Numbered from the stretch's first letter, positions 8,010 to 17,270 are shown. The stretch: DNA of 64,000 nt from Aquirufa nivalisilvae (GCF_004307455.1 NZ_SEWX01000001.1:372001-436000), one strand, 5' to 3'. A program made the numbers and translations. The notes: generated by a model from the letters alone, not told the origin.

Positions 8010-8312
8010 CTAAATACCTTTTTCAAACCATTCATGAGTACCTCCTTCTAAAAATTTAGCCTGAAAACCCAGAAAAATCAATTTTTGAGCAGCCTGTTCT
8101 GACCTACCTCCACCCTTCCCACAAATAGTCACCAAAAGAACTTGATCTGCATGTAACGGTAAACCATGCGGGAGTTCTTCTCCTGGTATATGAATGGCCT
8201 TGGGAATGTGTTTAGATTCAAACTCTTCTTTGCTTCGAATATCCAGAAGCAACAGCTCATCTTGATGATTCAACTTCTCAATTAATGTGTCAATCGAAAT
8301 CGATGGTGTCAT
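8010..8312 (-). CDS. Single-domain rhodanese-like protein
   Basis: The 100-residue protein is one rhodanese domain without signal peptide. LLLDIRSKEEFESKHIPKAIHIP (21-43, abbreviated here as DIRSKEEF...HIPGEE) is the typical first half, and the active-site loop CGKGGGRS (64-71) carries the cysteine that would accept a persulfide. The loop is longer in glycine than the usual CxxGxRS form. It could carry sulfur or detoxify cyanide/sulfide in the cytoplasm; no partner is evident. Confidence 0.85.
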   Translation of the reverse strand: MTPSISIDTLIEKLNHQDELLLLDIRSKEEFESKHIPKAIHIPGEELPHGLPLHADQVLLVTICGKGGGRSEQAAQKLIFLGFQAKFLEGGTHEWFEKGI

Positions 8313-8368
8313 AATCCATTTATTTCCACAAAAAAAACTAATTAAAAAGTAAGCCTACGTGACGTATA

Positions 8369-10054
8369 TCACAAACTGGGAACAATTTGGTATAACATGC
8401 CATCTGTCTTGGTAATGATATAGATTTCCCCTTGTGCATCCTGACCAAATCTAAGATCTACTTTATTTGCTTTCACCAGTTCTTTCAAGGTAACAGGTAA
8501 ACCATCCATTTGCAGTTTCAATTCGCGAATGCGTGTTTGAGAACCTTCTTTGATTTCTGAAGTAGGAATATAAAATACTCGACCTCGAACTATTTCCCCA
8601 AAAATGTATTTTCCTCCTAGGCTTGGAATCAATTTCCCCGTATACTCAAAGCCTCCCATGATGGCATTTCCCTCATCATGATCAAATTGAGCAATTGGAT
8701 AGGTATATCCCATTTTTGCATCATTTTTAGGTAGCGGGAATACCGTATTGGTACTCATGGTAGAGTCTATGGCAAAGGTCCCTTCTCGCAAAGGCCAACC
8801 ATAGTTTTTACCGGCTTTCAACAGGTATAGGGATTCAATATGTCTTTGACCAATATTAGAAACGATAATTCTTCCATCTTTCAACCAAGAGATCCGATTC
8901 GGATTTCGGAAACCTTGCGCAAACACTTCATCAAGTCCTTTTTTACCAACAAATGGATTGGAGGCAGGAATGCCGTATTTGCCATTTTGGCTATTTCGAC
9001 CAAGGGGATCAATACGTAAAACTTTGCCCCAAGCATGCTCACTATTATTTGGGATAAAACCTCTTCTTTGTTCCAATGCCCCTCCATCTCCTAAACCAAT
9101 ATACATGAGTCCAAAATCAGAATCTCCCAGTTTGGCATAAGGGTCAAAGGTGATTTCTTGCATACCGTGCACTTGGTCAATAACATTGACACGCATGACT
9201 TCTCGCGACTTTCCCTTTAGCGTCTTAGCATTAGGATCATCTAAAGTCCATTCAGTTATTATCCATTGTAATTTCACACGAAGGCTATCCCCGTAAGTAA
9301 AGTCGGAATGGCCCTTGATTTCGGGTTCCGTATGGGTGGTATAAAAAAGCTTGTTTTGGGCAAAAAGTGGATGAAAAGCGAAGCTCCCAAGGCCAGTAGC
9401 AAATCCTGGCTTATTAGTAAAATGTGGGAAATGCTTACTAATGTCAAAAAACTCACTTAACTGGTTCTTATCATCCAATAAATAGATTTTCCCTTGTAAA
9501 TCAGAAATGATACGCTCTTTACTAATGGGGTGATAGGTCATTTTATTAATGCGGGTATTCACCTGTGGCGTATTTGTAAAAGGGAATTTTAGCACTTTTT
9601 TAATCGTTATTTTCTCCCCTGAAAATTGAATCCCTTCCTTAATGGGATTTTCTAGTGCCCATTTATCTTTTTTATTGAGAATCTTTGGACTTGGTTTCTC
9701 TAAAATATATGCAATTACATCTTCTAGGTCTTTGGGATCCAAGTGATTGAAACCCGGCATGTAGGATTTGAATTTCTTGTACTTGTCTTGCGCTCTAGCA
9801 ACGTTGGCATCAATTAAGGCTTTGGGATTATTGATGAAGTCGAACAGGTATTGTTTGTCAACGATCCCCTTGAGTCCCCCCAATTGCGGACCAATCCCAT
9901 CATCTTTAAAGTTGTGACAGTTAGCACAATTCAGTTCAAAAACTTGGGCACCCCGATTGACATTTTGAGCAAACCCAGAGAATGGGATAATGAAAAAAAG
10001 GAGTAATACGGCCCCGAATCGATTAAAAGCAAAAGACAAAGTAAGAATTTTCAT
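8369..10054 (-). CDS. Cytochrome c fused to PQQ-type glucose/sorbosone dehydrogenase domain
   Basis: After a signal peptide ending near FSGFAQ (residue 30), a small cytochrome c domain carries the heme site CANCH (43-47) and a likely distal ligand M99 in SYMPGFNHL. The remaining 400 or so residues form a six-bladed propeller of the glucose/sorbosone dehydrogenase (soluble PQQ) family, with YIGLGDGG, QGFRNPNRISW and NYGWPLREG landmarks. It is expected to oxidise a sugar or related alcohol in the periplasm and pass electrons through the built-in heme. The fusion is known in Bacteroidota. The substrate and PQQ binding cannot be settled from sequence, and no PQQ synthesis genes are in the window. 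Confidence 0.85.
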   Translation of the reverse strand: MKILTLSFAFNRFGAVLLLFFIIPFSGFAQNVNRGAQVFELNCANCHNFKDDGIGPQLGGLKGIVDKQYLFDFINNPKALIDANVARAQDKYKKFKSYMPGFNHLDPKDLEDVIAYILEKPSPKILNKKDKWALENPIKEGIQFSGEKITIKKVLKFPFTNTPQVNTRINKMTYHPISKERIISDLQGKIYLLDDKNQLSEFFDISKHFPHFTNKPGFATGLGSFAFHPLFAQNKLFYTTHTEPEIKGHSDFTYGDSLRVKLQWIITEWTLDDPNAKTLKGKSREVMRVNVIDQVHGMQEITFDPYAKLGDSDFGLMYIGLGDGGALEQRRGFIPNNSEHAWGKVLRIDPLGRNSQNGKYGIPASNPFVGKKGLDEVFAQGFRNPNRISWLKDGRIIVSNIGQRHIESLYLLKAGKNYGWPLREGTFAIDSTMSTNTVFPLPKNDAKMGYTYPIAQFDHDEGNAIMGGFEYTGKLIPSLGGKYIFGEIVRGRVFYIPTSEIKEGSQTRIRELKLQMDGLPVTLKELVKANKVDLRFGQDAQGEIYIITKTDGMLYQIVPSL

Positions 10055-10110
10055 AGGTCAAATGAAGCCAATGGTGGCTTTTCATTTGTAAAGAAAAGAA
10101 TTTGAAATTA

Positions 10111-10569
10111 TTACTGCATCCTTGCCTTTCCTTCTTTCGACATGATGTGATCAGGATTTCTTTTTAAGGTTTTGATAAAATGTACGTTTCTAAAACGCAA
10201 GGCACTCCAATCTTCGTCGATGGCGACCATACTTACTGGCTCAAATCCTATCTCGCCCATCGGTTCCCAACCTTGATCTCGGTTAAAATTACAGCTATAT
10301 TTCTTAGAACTTCCTTTGGGATAACACATCCATAAAATGGTGTCACCGGCAATTTTATCTCGACAAGCTTCTGCAAATACTTGGATTTCTGCTTTTAGGG
10401 TAACAAATACCAAAGCGTAGCCAATTTGATTAACTTGATTTAAGGAGCTTATTACCTGAGTCTCCTCTGGTAATTTTTTTAATGCTAATTGAAATGATTC
10501 AGGAGCTCCGAGTACAAGCACTTCCGCCTGATTCTTAAATGCCAGCTTTTTAAATAATGGATCTATCAT
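10111..10569 (-). CDS. Small conserved protein, DUF3052-like
   Basis: A 152-residue soluble protein without signal peptide. The N-terminal pattern KLAFKNQAEVLVLGAPESF followed by a probable alternating alpha/beta layout and LWMCYPKGSSKK resembles DUF3052 proteins, whose role is unknown. Its start overlaps the end of the PNPOx-family gene upstream by ATGA, so the two are co-translated. The family call is tentative. Confidence 0.6.
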   Translation of the reverse strand: MIDPLFKKLAFKNQAEVLVLGAPESFQLALKKLPEETQVISSLNQVNQIGYALVFVTLKAEIQVFAEACRDKIAGDTILWMCYPKGSSKKYSCNFNRDQGWEPMGEIGFEPVSMVAIDEDWSALRFRNVHFIKTLKRNPDHIMSKEGKARMQ

Positions 10570-11129
10570 TTCGATTTCTTTTGAAGACTTAAGTCGGTAG
10601 GTAATCCATCTAAACTTATCATGTTTTTCTCCTCCATGTATTGTTCTAATTTTTCAGAGCCCATTTGATTTGCCCAAGTAAAATAAATATCTCGCTCACC
10701 TTGATATTCGTACATGGGTACCCCATATCCACAGGAGGTTTGAACTAAATCAATTTTCCCGATGATGATTTGTCGTGTACTTGGAATGATATTAAAATGC
10801 GGCGCATATTCCTCCCAAAGCGGTGAATTGGGCAATATGGCAAAACCTTTGCCATATAATCGTAAGATATTTGGGTTTTTATCGAAAGAACAAAACATGA
10901 ACGTTATCCTTCCATTTTCTAAGGTATGGGCAGAGGTTTCATTACCCGAACTGATGATGTCCATGTAGGCAACCGTATGCGAATCAATCACTCGGAATCC
11001 CTCTAGGCCCTTTGGTGATACGTTCACCCGACCATCTCCTTGAAGGGGCGCTGTCCCAACGAAAAACAGATGTTGTTTTTCTATGAACTCTCGGTGAGCT
11101 TCTGAAATAGTGTCATAAAATTTGCCCAT
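10566..11129 (-). CDS. Pyridoxamine 5'-phosphate oxidase-family (split-barrel) protein
   Basis: This 187-residue protein has the FMN-binding split-barrel pattern: FVGTAPLQGDGRVNVSPKG (23-41), then IDSHTVAYMDIISSGNETSAHTLENGRITFMF. It is not the vitamin B6 enzyme itself, which has other signature residues and length; this branch is generally annotated as PNPOx family with unknown substrate. A good promoter lies 20 nt before the start, and the next gene overlaps by 4 bp. Confidence 0.85.
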   Translation of the reverse strand: MGKFYDTISEAHREFIEKQHLFFVGTAPLQGDGRVNVSPKGLEGFRVIDSHTVAYMDIISSGNETSAHTLENGRITFMFCSFDKNPNILRLYGKGFAILPNSPLWEEYAPHFNIIPSTRQIIIGKIDLVQTSCGYGVPMYEYQGERDIYFTWANQMGSEKLEQYMEEKNMISLDGLPTDLSLQKKSK

Positions 11130-11149
11130 AATCTGTCAGTTGATTTAGA

Positions 11150-11178
11150 CAAATATAAAATTAAATTTTGTCCTCAAA
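11150..11178 (-). promoter_or_regulatory. Promoter of the PNPOx-family operon
   Basis: On the minus strand TTTG (11178-11175), a 17-nt spacer, then an exact -7 element TATATTTG (11157-11150), ending 20 nt before the start codon at 11129. The layout matches the Bacteroidota consensus. Confidence 0.7.
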
Positions 11179-11206
11179 TAGGCCGTTTATCAAAGATTAT
11201 TAATTC

Positions 11207-11926
11207 TTAGGATTTAGATTTCAGTCGATACAAATAAGGAGCCTTACTTTTTGCCCCCGTATATTTCTTGTCGAGCCGCTCTAAAACATTCAAATCCAAT
11301 ATTTTTTTCTGAAAATTATTGGCAGGAAAGGGTTTGTCGTAGACTGTTTCATATAATTCCTGAACGTCTTTCAACGTGAACGTTTCAGGTAAAAGATTAT
11401 TAAAAAGCAGTTTTTTATCTAAACGTTCTTGGAGCACTTCTAGGCCCTTTTCTACCATTTCTTGATGGTCAAAAATCATGTTGGGAAGCCCTTTGATATC
11501 ATACCAATCACAGCTTTCGTCCAAATCAATTTTTTGAGGAATCACTTTTTCGAAATCAACCAGGGCATAGTATCCAATACTGACTATCCGCATTTTTTGA
11601 TTATTCTCATTGACGGGAGGTTCCACATCGGGATAAAGATCTCGAGCGATACTAGAAAATAATAGAAAGTCTTCTTCTGATATTCGATTCGTTCTACCAA
11701 AGGTCCCAAATTCCTCTAGATAGACATCTTGGATACCTGTTCTTTCATATAAGACCCTTTTAGCCGCATCTTCAATGTCCTCTTCTTGTAGAATAAAGCC
11801 TCCGGGTAAGGCAAATATGTCTTTCTCCAATTTAAGCTTACTTAAAATGAGCTTGAGCTTTTTATCATGAAAGCCAAAAATGACACAATCCAAGGTCAAT
11901 TGAGCTATATGTTTGGTTGATTTCAA
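11207..11926 (-). CDS. NUDIX-like transcriptional regulator (NrtR/AraR type)
   Basis: The 239-residue protein has an N-terminal NUDIX fold (about 8-145) and a C-terminal winged helix (about 165-239, LPETFTLKDVQELYE ... NNFQKKIL). The NUDIX box GGFILQEEDIEDAAKR (42-57) is followed by VLYERTG where an active enzyme would show REVxEETG, so catalytic acidic residues are lost. That combination marks the regulator branch that senses a nucleotide or sugar ligand with a dead NUDIX pocket. Members control NAD or sugar catabolism genes. No target operator is evident from this window. Confidence 0.8.
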   Translation of the reverse strand: MKSTKHIAQLTLDCVIFGFHDKKLKLILSKLKLEKDIFALPGGFILQEEDIEDAAKRVLYERTGIQDVYLEEFGTFGRTNRISEEDFLLFSSIARDLYPDVEPPVNENNQKMRIVSIGYYALVDFEKVIPQKIDLDESCDWYDIKGLPNMIFDHQEMVEKGLEVLQERLDKKLLFNNLLPETFTLKDVQELYETVYDKPFPANNFQKKILDLNVLERLDKKYTGAKSKAPYLYRLKSKS

Positions 11927-12123
11927 TGATTCTAGATTTAATGGAACACTAATTTATTGACAAATTTTTAGAAGAAACTGTTTTTATCAAAGTGATTTTC
12001 TAAAAAATAGAAAATCAAATTATTTTATTACATTTGGCTAAATTATCAAAATGATACAAAGAGCTACACTTTGAGTCTTTTGAAAGAAAACAGAAATTCT
12101 CTATAATTTAACATATATAAAAA

Positions 12124-13734
12124 ATGAAAAAAGCTAGTTTAGTTTTAGGTCTATTCCTACTAGGAGGAATGTCAGTACAAGCTCAAGTTACTACTGGGCA
12201 AAATGTAGCCGTGGTATCAACAGATGCCGGCAAAGTGCGTGGATATGTACATGGAGGTATTTACACGTACAAAGGTATTCCCTATGCAGAAGCTGGTAGA
12301 TTTGAGACTGCTCATAAGCCCAAGCCATGGAATGGAGTTCGTAGTTCTACTAGCTATGGCCCAGTAGCTTATTTATTGACTCCTACGACTCAAGTGGCCG
12401 ATGAATCCGAATTTGTGTACAATCACTCTTGGGGTTATCCTAATGAGGACTGTATGCGCGTGAATGTTTGGACTCCAGGAATCAATGATGGAAAGAAAAG
12501 ACCTGTTTTATTCTGGATACATGGAGGAGGTTTTACCTCTGGATCTTCTCAAGAATTACCTTCTTACGATGGTGAAAATCTAGCAAAAAAAGGGGATGTG
12601 GTAGTTGTGTCAATCAACCACCGATTGAACATTTTGGGATATTTAGATTTATCAGCCTATGGAGATAAATACAAAACTTCTGCCAATAACTCTGTTTTGG
12701 ATATGAAAGTTGCTTTAGATTGGGTAAAAGCGAATATCAGTCAATTTGGTGGTGATCCAAGTAATGTGACCATTTTTGGTCAATCAGGAGGTGGAGCAAA
12801 AGTGAATACCTTAATGGCCATGCCTTCGGCTAAAGGTTTATTCCACAAAGCCATCAATCAAAGTGGTGCCTTTACTACAAATATGGCTGATAAATCAGTA
12901 ACCCAAGCCATTACCAAAGAAGTGTTAAATGCCTTAAATATCGATGAGTCTAAAGTAGATAGTTTACAAAAAGTGCCATTCCCTACCTTAGCAGCTGCAG
13001 GTCAAAAAGCGTTACAAACGGTGGCAGCTAAATTAAGAGCCGCTGGAAAACCAGTGGGTGGTTTTGGATTAAGCTGGGGCCCAAGTATCGATGCTAATTT
13101 ATTACCTTATCAACCGATGTCGGCTGAGGCTATGGAATTATCCAAAAATGTTCCATTAATGATCGGAACAGTAAAAAATGAGTTTATGCCAACCTTGTTT
13201 TCAGGTATAAGTCACGATGCCTCCATGGCAGACGTAGAAGCATATCTACAAAAAACGTTTGGCGCTAAAGCTGAAGCTTATAAAGCTGCAGTAAAGAAAG
13301 CTTACCCAGCAGATACTAAACCAACTGATTTGATGGATGTAGACACTAGATTCAGACCAGGTGCTGTTGACCAAGCTAATATTAAATCAGCAGTAGCTGG
13401 CGGTGCTCCTGTTTACATGTATTTATTCACATGGCAGTCACCCGTATTTGACGGAAAATACAAAGCCATTCACTGCGTTGAACTTCCTTTCTGTTTTAAT
13501 AACATTGCTCGTTGTGAAGAAATGACAGGAGGTACCAAAGAAGCCTATGCTTTGGCCGATAAAATGAGTCAAGCTTGGATTAATTTTGCCCGTTTAGGAA
13601 ATCCTAATCATAAAGGATTGCCAACTTGGCCAACCTATAATACATCAAATACCTCAACCATGCACTTCGATAATTCTTGTATTGTCAAACCACAATTGGA
13701 CAAAGAATTATTCGAACTTGTAAAAGCGAACTAA
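12124..13734 (+). CDS. Secreted carboxylesterase type B
   Basis: A 536-residue protein with a Sec signal (MKKASLVLGLFLLGGMSVQA). Carboxylesterase/lipase B landmarks are complete: oxyanion-hole HGGG at 133-136, nucleophile S221 in FGQSGGGA, acid E353 in GTVKNEF, and H450 in AIHCVELPF. It should hydrolyse carboxyl esters in the periplasm or outside. It is single-gene with its own terminator. A second family member at 59105 has the usual GQSAG elbow, whereas this one has GQSGG and an acid in an unusual context, so the two probably differ in substrate. Confidence 0.9.
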   Translation: MKKASLVLGLFLLGGMSVQAQVTTGQNVAVVSTDAGKVRGYVHGGIYTYKGIPYAEAGRFETAHKPKPWNGVRSSTSYGPVAYLLTPTTQVADESEFVYNHSWGYPNEDCMRVNVWTPGINDGKKRPVLFWIHGGGFTSGSSQELPSYDGENLAKKGDVVVVSINHRLNILGYLDLSAYGDKYKTSANNSVLDMKVALDWVKANISQFGGDPSNVTIFGQSGGGAKVNTLMAMPSAKGLFHKAINQSGAFTTNMADKSVTQAITKEVLNALNIDESKVDSLQKVPFPTLAAAGQKALQTVAAKLRAAGKPVGGFGLSWGPSIDANLLPYQPMSAEAMELSKNVPLMIGTVKNEFMPTLFSGISHDASMADVEAYLQKTFGAKAEAYKAAVKKAYPADTKPTDLMDVDTRFRPGAVDQANIKSAVAGGAPVYMYLFTWQSPVFDGKYKAIHCVELPFCFNNIARCEEMTGGTKEAYALADKMSQAWINFARLGNPNHKGLPTWPTYNTSNTSTMHFDNSCIVKPQLDKELFELVKAN

Positions 13735-13754
13735 TTCGTTTCTACTTAATTTCT

Positions 13755-13782
13755 AGCCTCGATGAAAATCGGGGCTTTTTTT
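13755..13782 (+). terminator. Intrinsic terminator of the carboxylesterase gene
   Basis: AGCCTCGAT and ATCGGGGCT pair (one T-G wobble) around a GAAA tetraloop, followed by seven T. It lies 20 bp after the stop. Confidence 0.9.
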
Positions 13783-13831
13783 GTTTGTGTTAAATTAGGA
13801 TAAATGGATATTTAAATCTGATATAGATGTA

Positions 13832-13839
13832 TAATTTTG
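13832..13839 (+). promoter_or_regulatory. -7 promoter element of the phzF-like gene
   Basis: TAATTTTG matches TAnnTTTG exactly and ends 20 nt before the ATG at 13860. The -33 element would be the weak TTTA at 13811-13814. Confidence 0.55.
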
Positions 13840-13859
13840 AGGATTAAATATATACGCTC

Positions 13860-14645
13860 ATGAAATTGACCCTATTCCAAATAGATGCTTTTACCAATCA
13901 ATTGTTTGCTGGAAACCCGGCAGCAATTTGTCCATTGGATCACTGGTTAGAAGATGATTTGATGCAAAAAATAGCGGCAGAAAATAATTTAGCTGAAACC
14001 GCCTTTTTTGTAAAGAAAGGTGAGCAATATGATATTCGGTGGTTCACCCCAACAGTGGAAGTCGATCTGTGCGGTCATGCCACTTTAGCTGCAGCTTTTG
14101 TTCTTTATGATCATCTAGGAATACTTTCTGACGAAATTGTGTTTTATTCACATCGAAGCGGTTATTTACAAGTAGCTAAAAATGGAGAACTATTAACGTT
14201 GAATTTTCCCGTAGATCAAATACAAGACATTGATTTTGATTGGGATACATTCAAAGGCTTATCCATCCCTGCCAAAGAAGTATTAAAGGGCAAAACAGAT
14301 TACCTGTTTGTCTATGAAAATGAGAGTCAAGTTGCTAACATGAAGCCTGATTTTTTTGAAATTGCCAAGCTAAAAGCCAGAGGAATTATCATTACGGCTC
14401 CAGGTGATGAAGTTGATTTTGTATCTCGATTTTTTGGTCCGCAATCAGGCATTGATGAAGATCCTGTGACAGGTTCTGCCCATACGACTTTGATCCCATA
14501 TTGGGCAAAGAGAAAACATAAAACTCAATTGACAGCCAAACAACTTTCTCCTCGTGGAGGTGAATTATCTTGTGAGCTTTTAGGCGACCGAGTGAATATC
14601 AGTGGTACTTGTGTTTTATATATGATTGGAGAAATATTCGTATAA
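13860..14645 (+). CDS. PhzF-family isomerase/epimerase-like protein
   Basis: The 261-residue protein shows PhzF landmarks: FQIDAFTNQLFAGNPAAI at the start, the proposed catalytic glutamate E46 in NLAETAFF, DLCGHATLAAA near 71-81 and GIDEDPVTGSAH near 197-208. The family has two diaminopimelate epimerase-like halves and catalyses isomerisations on small acids; only one branch makes phenazines. No phenazine genes are nearby, so the substrate here is unknown. The gene is a single unit. Confidence 0.9.
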   Translation: MKLTLFQIDAFTNQLFAGNPAAICPLDHWLEDDLMQKIAAENNLAETAFFVKKGEQYDIRWFTPTVEVDLCGHATLAAAFVLYDHLGILSDEIVFYSHRSGYLQVAKNGELLTLNFPVDQIQDIDFDWDTFKGLSIPAKEVLKGKTDYLFVYENESQVANMKPDFFEIAKLKARGIIITAPGDEVDFVSRFFGPQSGIDEDPVTGSAHTTLIPYWAKRKHKTQLTAKQLSPRGGELSCELLGDRVNISGTCVLYMIGEIFV

Positions 14646-14701
14646 TTGAATGATCAATGAACGAAATTTCAGGACGATAAAAACGATAACAAATTCACCC
14701 C

Positions 14702-15562
14702 TTAATAGGTCGTTGTCATATCATCTTCTACACAGATGATATAATCTGCAATTCCCCTGTTTTCTTGGGCTAATTGCTTAATTTCTTTTTGACTAACAGT
14801 CGCTATCGTGGCGATTTTAATTGCTGGTTTAGCTAATTTTAAATACCATGAAATCCCTTCATAATTTTCAGAATGGTAAGAGCCATTCACATGAATAAAT
14901 TGCTTATTTTCATCCCAATTTTTCATGATAAAATAGGCCATGGTAGCATCTTTCAAAGCTTGGGCTTTAGGCATATTAGGCGTCGCATGACCTGCCATCA
15001 TCGTGATCATTTTTTGATAACCAGGGAGATTGGCATCGTAGGCTATTGGTAGTGGTGCCATCCAAGATTTTTCCTCTGCTGATATTTGATTCAATGCTTC
15101 AAATCCCCCTTTAGAAACCAGGCTAGCATATTTTCTGGGAACATTGGTTGCAATAAAATTCACCTGATTCTCCTTGGCAAAATTCACCAGAGGTGCATAA
15201 TCCGTCTTATAATTTCTCCACAGCCTTGCGGAAGAATCTAGTCCTTTGGCTGAAATTTTACCTGCTAAATACGTCGATAAAGCTCCCTGATTATCTTGCT
15301 CAAACATCTCAGCTCCCAAAACTAATTTCCGTTTCAAATAACACGATTGAATAATCTCTAATTCTAACCAATGACTGATGGGGTTATTATGCAATTCCCC
15401 TATTAAAACAACATCTTGCTTTTGTATTTGCTTGATCATTTTCTGATATGAAACTTCCTTACCTTTTGCGTTAAACAATCGGTAGGCTGGTTTATCGGTT
15501 GCCAAAAGTTTGACTGGAAACAATAGAAAAAATACGATGCAAATATGAAGTGCCTTAATCAT
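14702..15562 (-). CDS. Exported ChaN-like (Tiki superfamily) protein
   Basis: The 286-residue protein has a Sec signal (MIKALHICIVFFLLFPVKLLA). The opening IGELHNNPISHWLELEI and GAEMFEQDNQ patterns, and a late GSYHSENYEGISWYL segment, match the ChaN/Tiki fold, in which paired GExH/E and H motifs bind metal or heme. Bacterial ChaN has been linked with heme iron uptake. No lipobox cysteine is obvious, so it is probably free in the periplasm. No iron-uptake genes adjoin it, and it may be a protease-like member instead. Confidence 0.8.
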   Translation of the reverse strand: MIKALHICIVFFLLFPVKLLATDKPAYRLFNAKGKEVSYQKMIKQIQKQDVVLIGELHNNPISHWLELEIIQSCYLKRKLVLGAEMFEQDNQGALSTYLAGKISAKGLDSSARLWRNYKTDYAPLVNFAKENQVNFIATNVPRKYASLVSKGGFEALNQISAEEKSWMAPLPIAYDANLPGYQKMITMMAGHATPNMPKAQALKDATMAYFIMKNWDENKQFIHVNGSYHSENYEGISWYLKLAKPAIKIATIATVSQKEIKQLAQENRGIADYIICVEDDMTTTY

Positions 15563-15632
15563 GAGGTATATAGCTGTTGATCAAGTACAAATTAGAACAA
15601 AATATCAACAATAAGTCAATTGATATAAAAAC

Positions 15633-15659
15633 AAAAAGCGGTCATTGCTGACCGCTTTT
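15633..15659 (-). terminator. Terminator of the MBL-DUF2911 operon
   Basis: AAAAGCGGTC and GACCGCTTTT are perfect arms around a 6-nt loop. It lies just after the DUF2911 stop at 15681 on the minus strand, with flanking A/T runs that could serve both strands. Confidence 0.85.
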
Positions 15660-15680
15660 CCATAGAACAAAGGTTTTAAT

Positions 15681-16217
15681 CTATTTAATCGGTATTAATA
15701 AACTCACATTTTCCCAACCGAAGGCAATTCCTGCTGGTACCACTTTGTACTCTAAAGCTTCTTTAAAGTCAGATTTAGCCGTTTTCACAGTGATGGTGAA
15801 AGCATCTTTTTCCGGATTACGAGTTGTTTCTCCGCCTCGTTTAATGCCCCATTGTCCTACTTCTGTATTGAAAATAACTTGCCAATCCCCTTCTGATGGC
15901 AGCATATAAATACTGTATTTGCCCTTAGCCAAGGTATTGCCAGCAATGTTCACATCCGCATCTGTTTCAATGATGGTCGCAGAGTTAGCACCCGCTCTCC
16001 AAACTTTTCCATAGGGAACTAATTCTCCCCAAATTTTCCTTCCTTTGACCGATGGGCTGCTATAAACTACTGAGACATTCGCTTTTCCAAAGGTTCCTGT
16101 AACTGTTACTTTAGGACTTTGTGGTGGACGAGGAGCGTCTTGCCCAAATGAGCTAATTGACACAAATAAAAGACATAATACCGACAAAATCGGCTTTAAT
16201 AATGTGTTGATTTTCAT
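15681..16217 (-). CDS. Exported DUF2911 protein
   Basis: This 178-residue protein starts with a Sec signal (to about SISSFGQ, residue 25). The segments PSVKGRKIWGELVPYGKVWRAG and GKYSIYMLPSEGDWQVIFN are the hallmark of DUF2911, a beta-sandwich family almost confined to Bacteroidota, of unknown function. It is the second gene of an operon, 14 bp after an exported metallo-hydrolase, and ends at a strong terminator. Confidence 0.9.
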   Translation of the reverse strand: MKINTLLKPILSVLCLLFVSISSFGQDAPRPPQSPKVTVTGTFGKANVSVVYSSPSVKGRKIWGELVPYGKVWRAGANSATIIETDADVNIAGNTLAKGKYSIYMLPSEGDWQVIFNTEVGQWGIKRGGETTRNPEKDAFTITVKTAKSDFKEALEYKVVPAGIAFGWENVSLLIPIK

Positions 16218-16231
16218 AAGATGATTGTTGT

Positions 16232-17158
16232 TTATTGTTTTGTATTTTTTTCTGTTAATTCCTCGTAAGCCATTTGAAAATTATTCTTCAAGAAATCCCC
16301 GTTCATCCCTTGTACACCATTCACAGCAGTTAACTTCATTACTTCTTCTTTTGTTTTGCCACTCTTAATTTCCGAAGAAACATGAATTATTAACTTCTCT
16401 AAATAATCCGTTAAGGCCAGTAAATCCTCTTTTTTACAGGTAATTTCTGTTGGATTAAAAGCATGTCCATAGGTAAAAATAGTATCCTTATCGAACAGCT
16501 TTTGTATTTTATCATTGACATGAATCCAGTTGGCCACACTAGCTCCCGCACTTCGATCAATGATAGGGTAGCGTTTGTTTCCGAATAAGTCGCCCAAATG
16601 TACCACATTGGCATGTTCAAAATGAATGGCCACATCTCCATCTGTATGAGCAGGACCAAAGTAATGAGCTCTAATGCGTTCTTTTCCTATTTTGGTTGTC
16701 CAAGTATCTTTAAACGTCTCAGTTGGATAATATTGTTTCTCCTCTGTTTTGGCTTTGGTAGCAGCAGCTATCTGATTTTTCAACGAGTTCTCGTGAGCCA
16801 CAACTCGATTAACTAATCCTTTAAACGCTATGTTCCCACTGGTATGATCACCATGATGGTGTGTATTCATCAACAATTGTATTTTCTGATCAGATTGTTT
16901 TTTCAACTCATCGATTACGTGCTGAGACTGGTCTGGAAACTGCGTATCTACCACAGCATAGCCATCTTTCGTTTTCAACACCGCTATGGTACCGCCCCTT
17001 TCACTAAAAAGAGAAATACCCCCACGTAATTCTTTCCATGTAAAAGCTGGACCTTGCATCAATGCAGATTGAGCAAAAAGCGAATTTTTAGAGCCCAAAA
17101 GCATTGAAAACAATAAGGTATTGGCAGAACCTTGGATAAATTGTCGACGTTTTATCAT
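16232..17158 (-). CDS. Exported MBL-fold metallo-hydrolase
   Basis: I start at the ATG at 17158 (308 residues). A longer frame reaches 17179, but that start lies inside a -7 promoter element. The start MIKRRQFIQGSANTLLF is a twin-arginine-like signal. The metallo-beta-lactamase site THHHGDH is at about 99-105, followed by AHTDGDVAIHFEHANVVHLGDLF with the further histidine and aspartate ligands. The layout is like quinoprotein relay-system or class-B-like exported hydrolases; the substrate is unknown. It leads an operon with DUF2911. Confidence 0.85.
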   Translation of the reverse strand: MIKRRQFIQGSANTLLFSMLLGSKNSLFAQSALMQGPAFTWKELRGGISLFSERGGTIAVLKTKDGYAVVDTQFPDQSQHVIDELKKQSDQKIQLLMNTHHHGDHTSGNIAFKGLVNRVVAHENSLKNQIAAATKAKTEEKQYYPTETFKDTWTTKIGKERIRAHYFGPAHTDGDVAIHFEHANVVHLGDLFGNKRYPIIDRSAGASVANWIHVNDKIQKLFDKDTIFTYGHAFNPTEITCKKEDLLALTDYLEKLIIHVSSEIKSGKTKEEVMKLTAVNGVQGMNGDFLKNNFQMAYEELTEKNTKQ

Positions 17159-17176
17159 TTCTATGAAGTTTAAAAT

Positions 17177-17184
17177 CAAATGTA
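17177..17184 (-). promoter_or_regulatory. -7 promoter element of the MBL-DUF2911 operon
   Basis: On the minus strand TACATTTG matches the consensus exactly and ends 18 nt before the chosen ATG at 17158. No well-spaced -33 TTTG was seen. Confidence 0.6.
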
Positions 17185-17270
17185 AATTAGTTATTCAAAA
17201 GCACTTCTAATTTGAGACCAAAACATGAAGTATTCTTACCAAATCTAGCATTTCATATTGGATTTATCTG

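Noticed and set aside
13860-14645. Phenazine biosynthesis
   Set aside because: PhzF-like proteins are widespread, and no other phenazine genes are present in the window.
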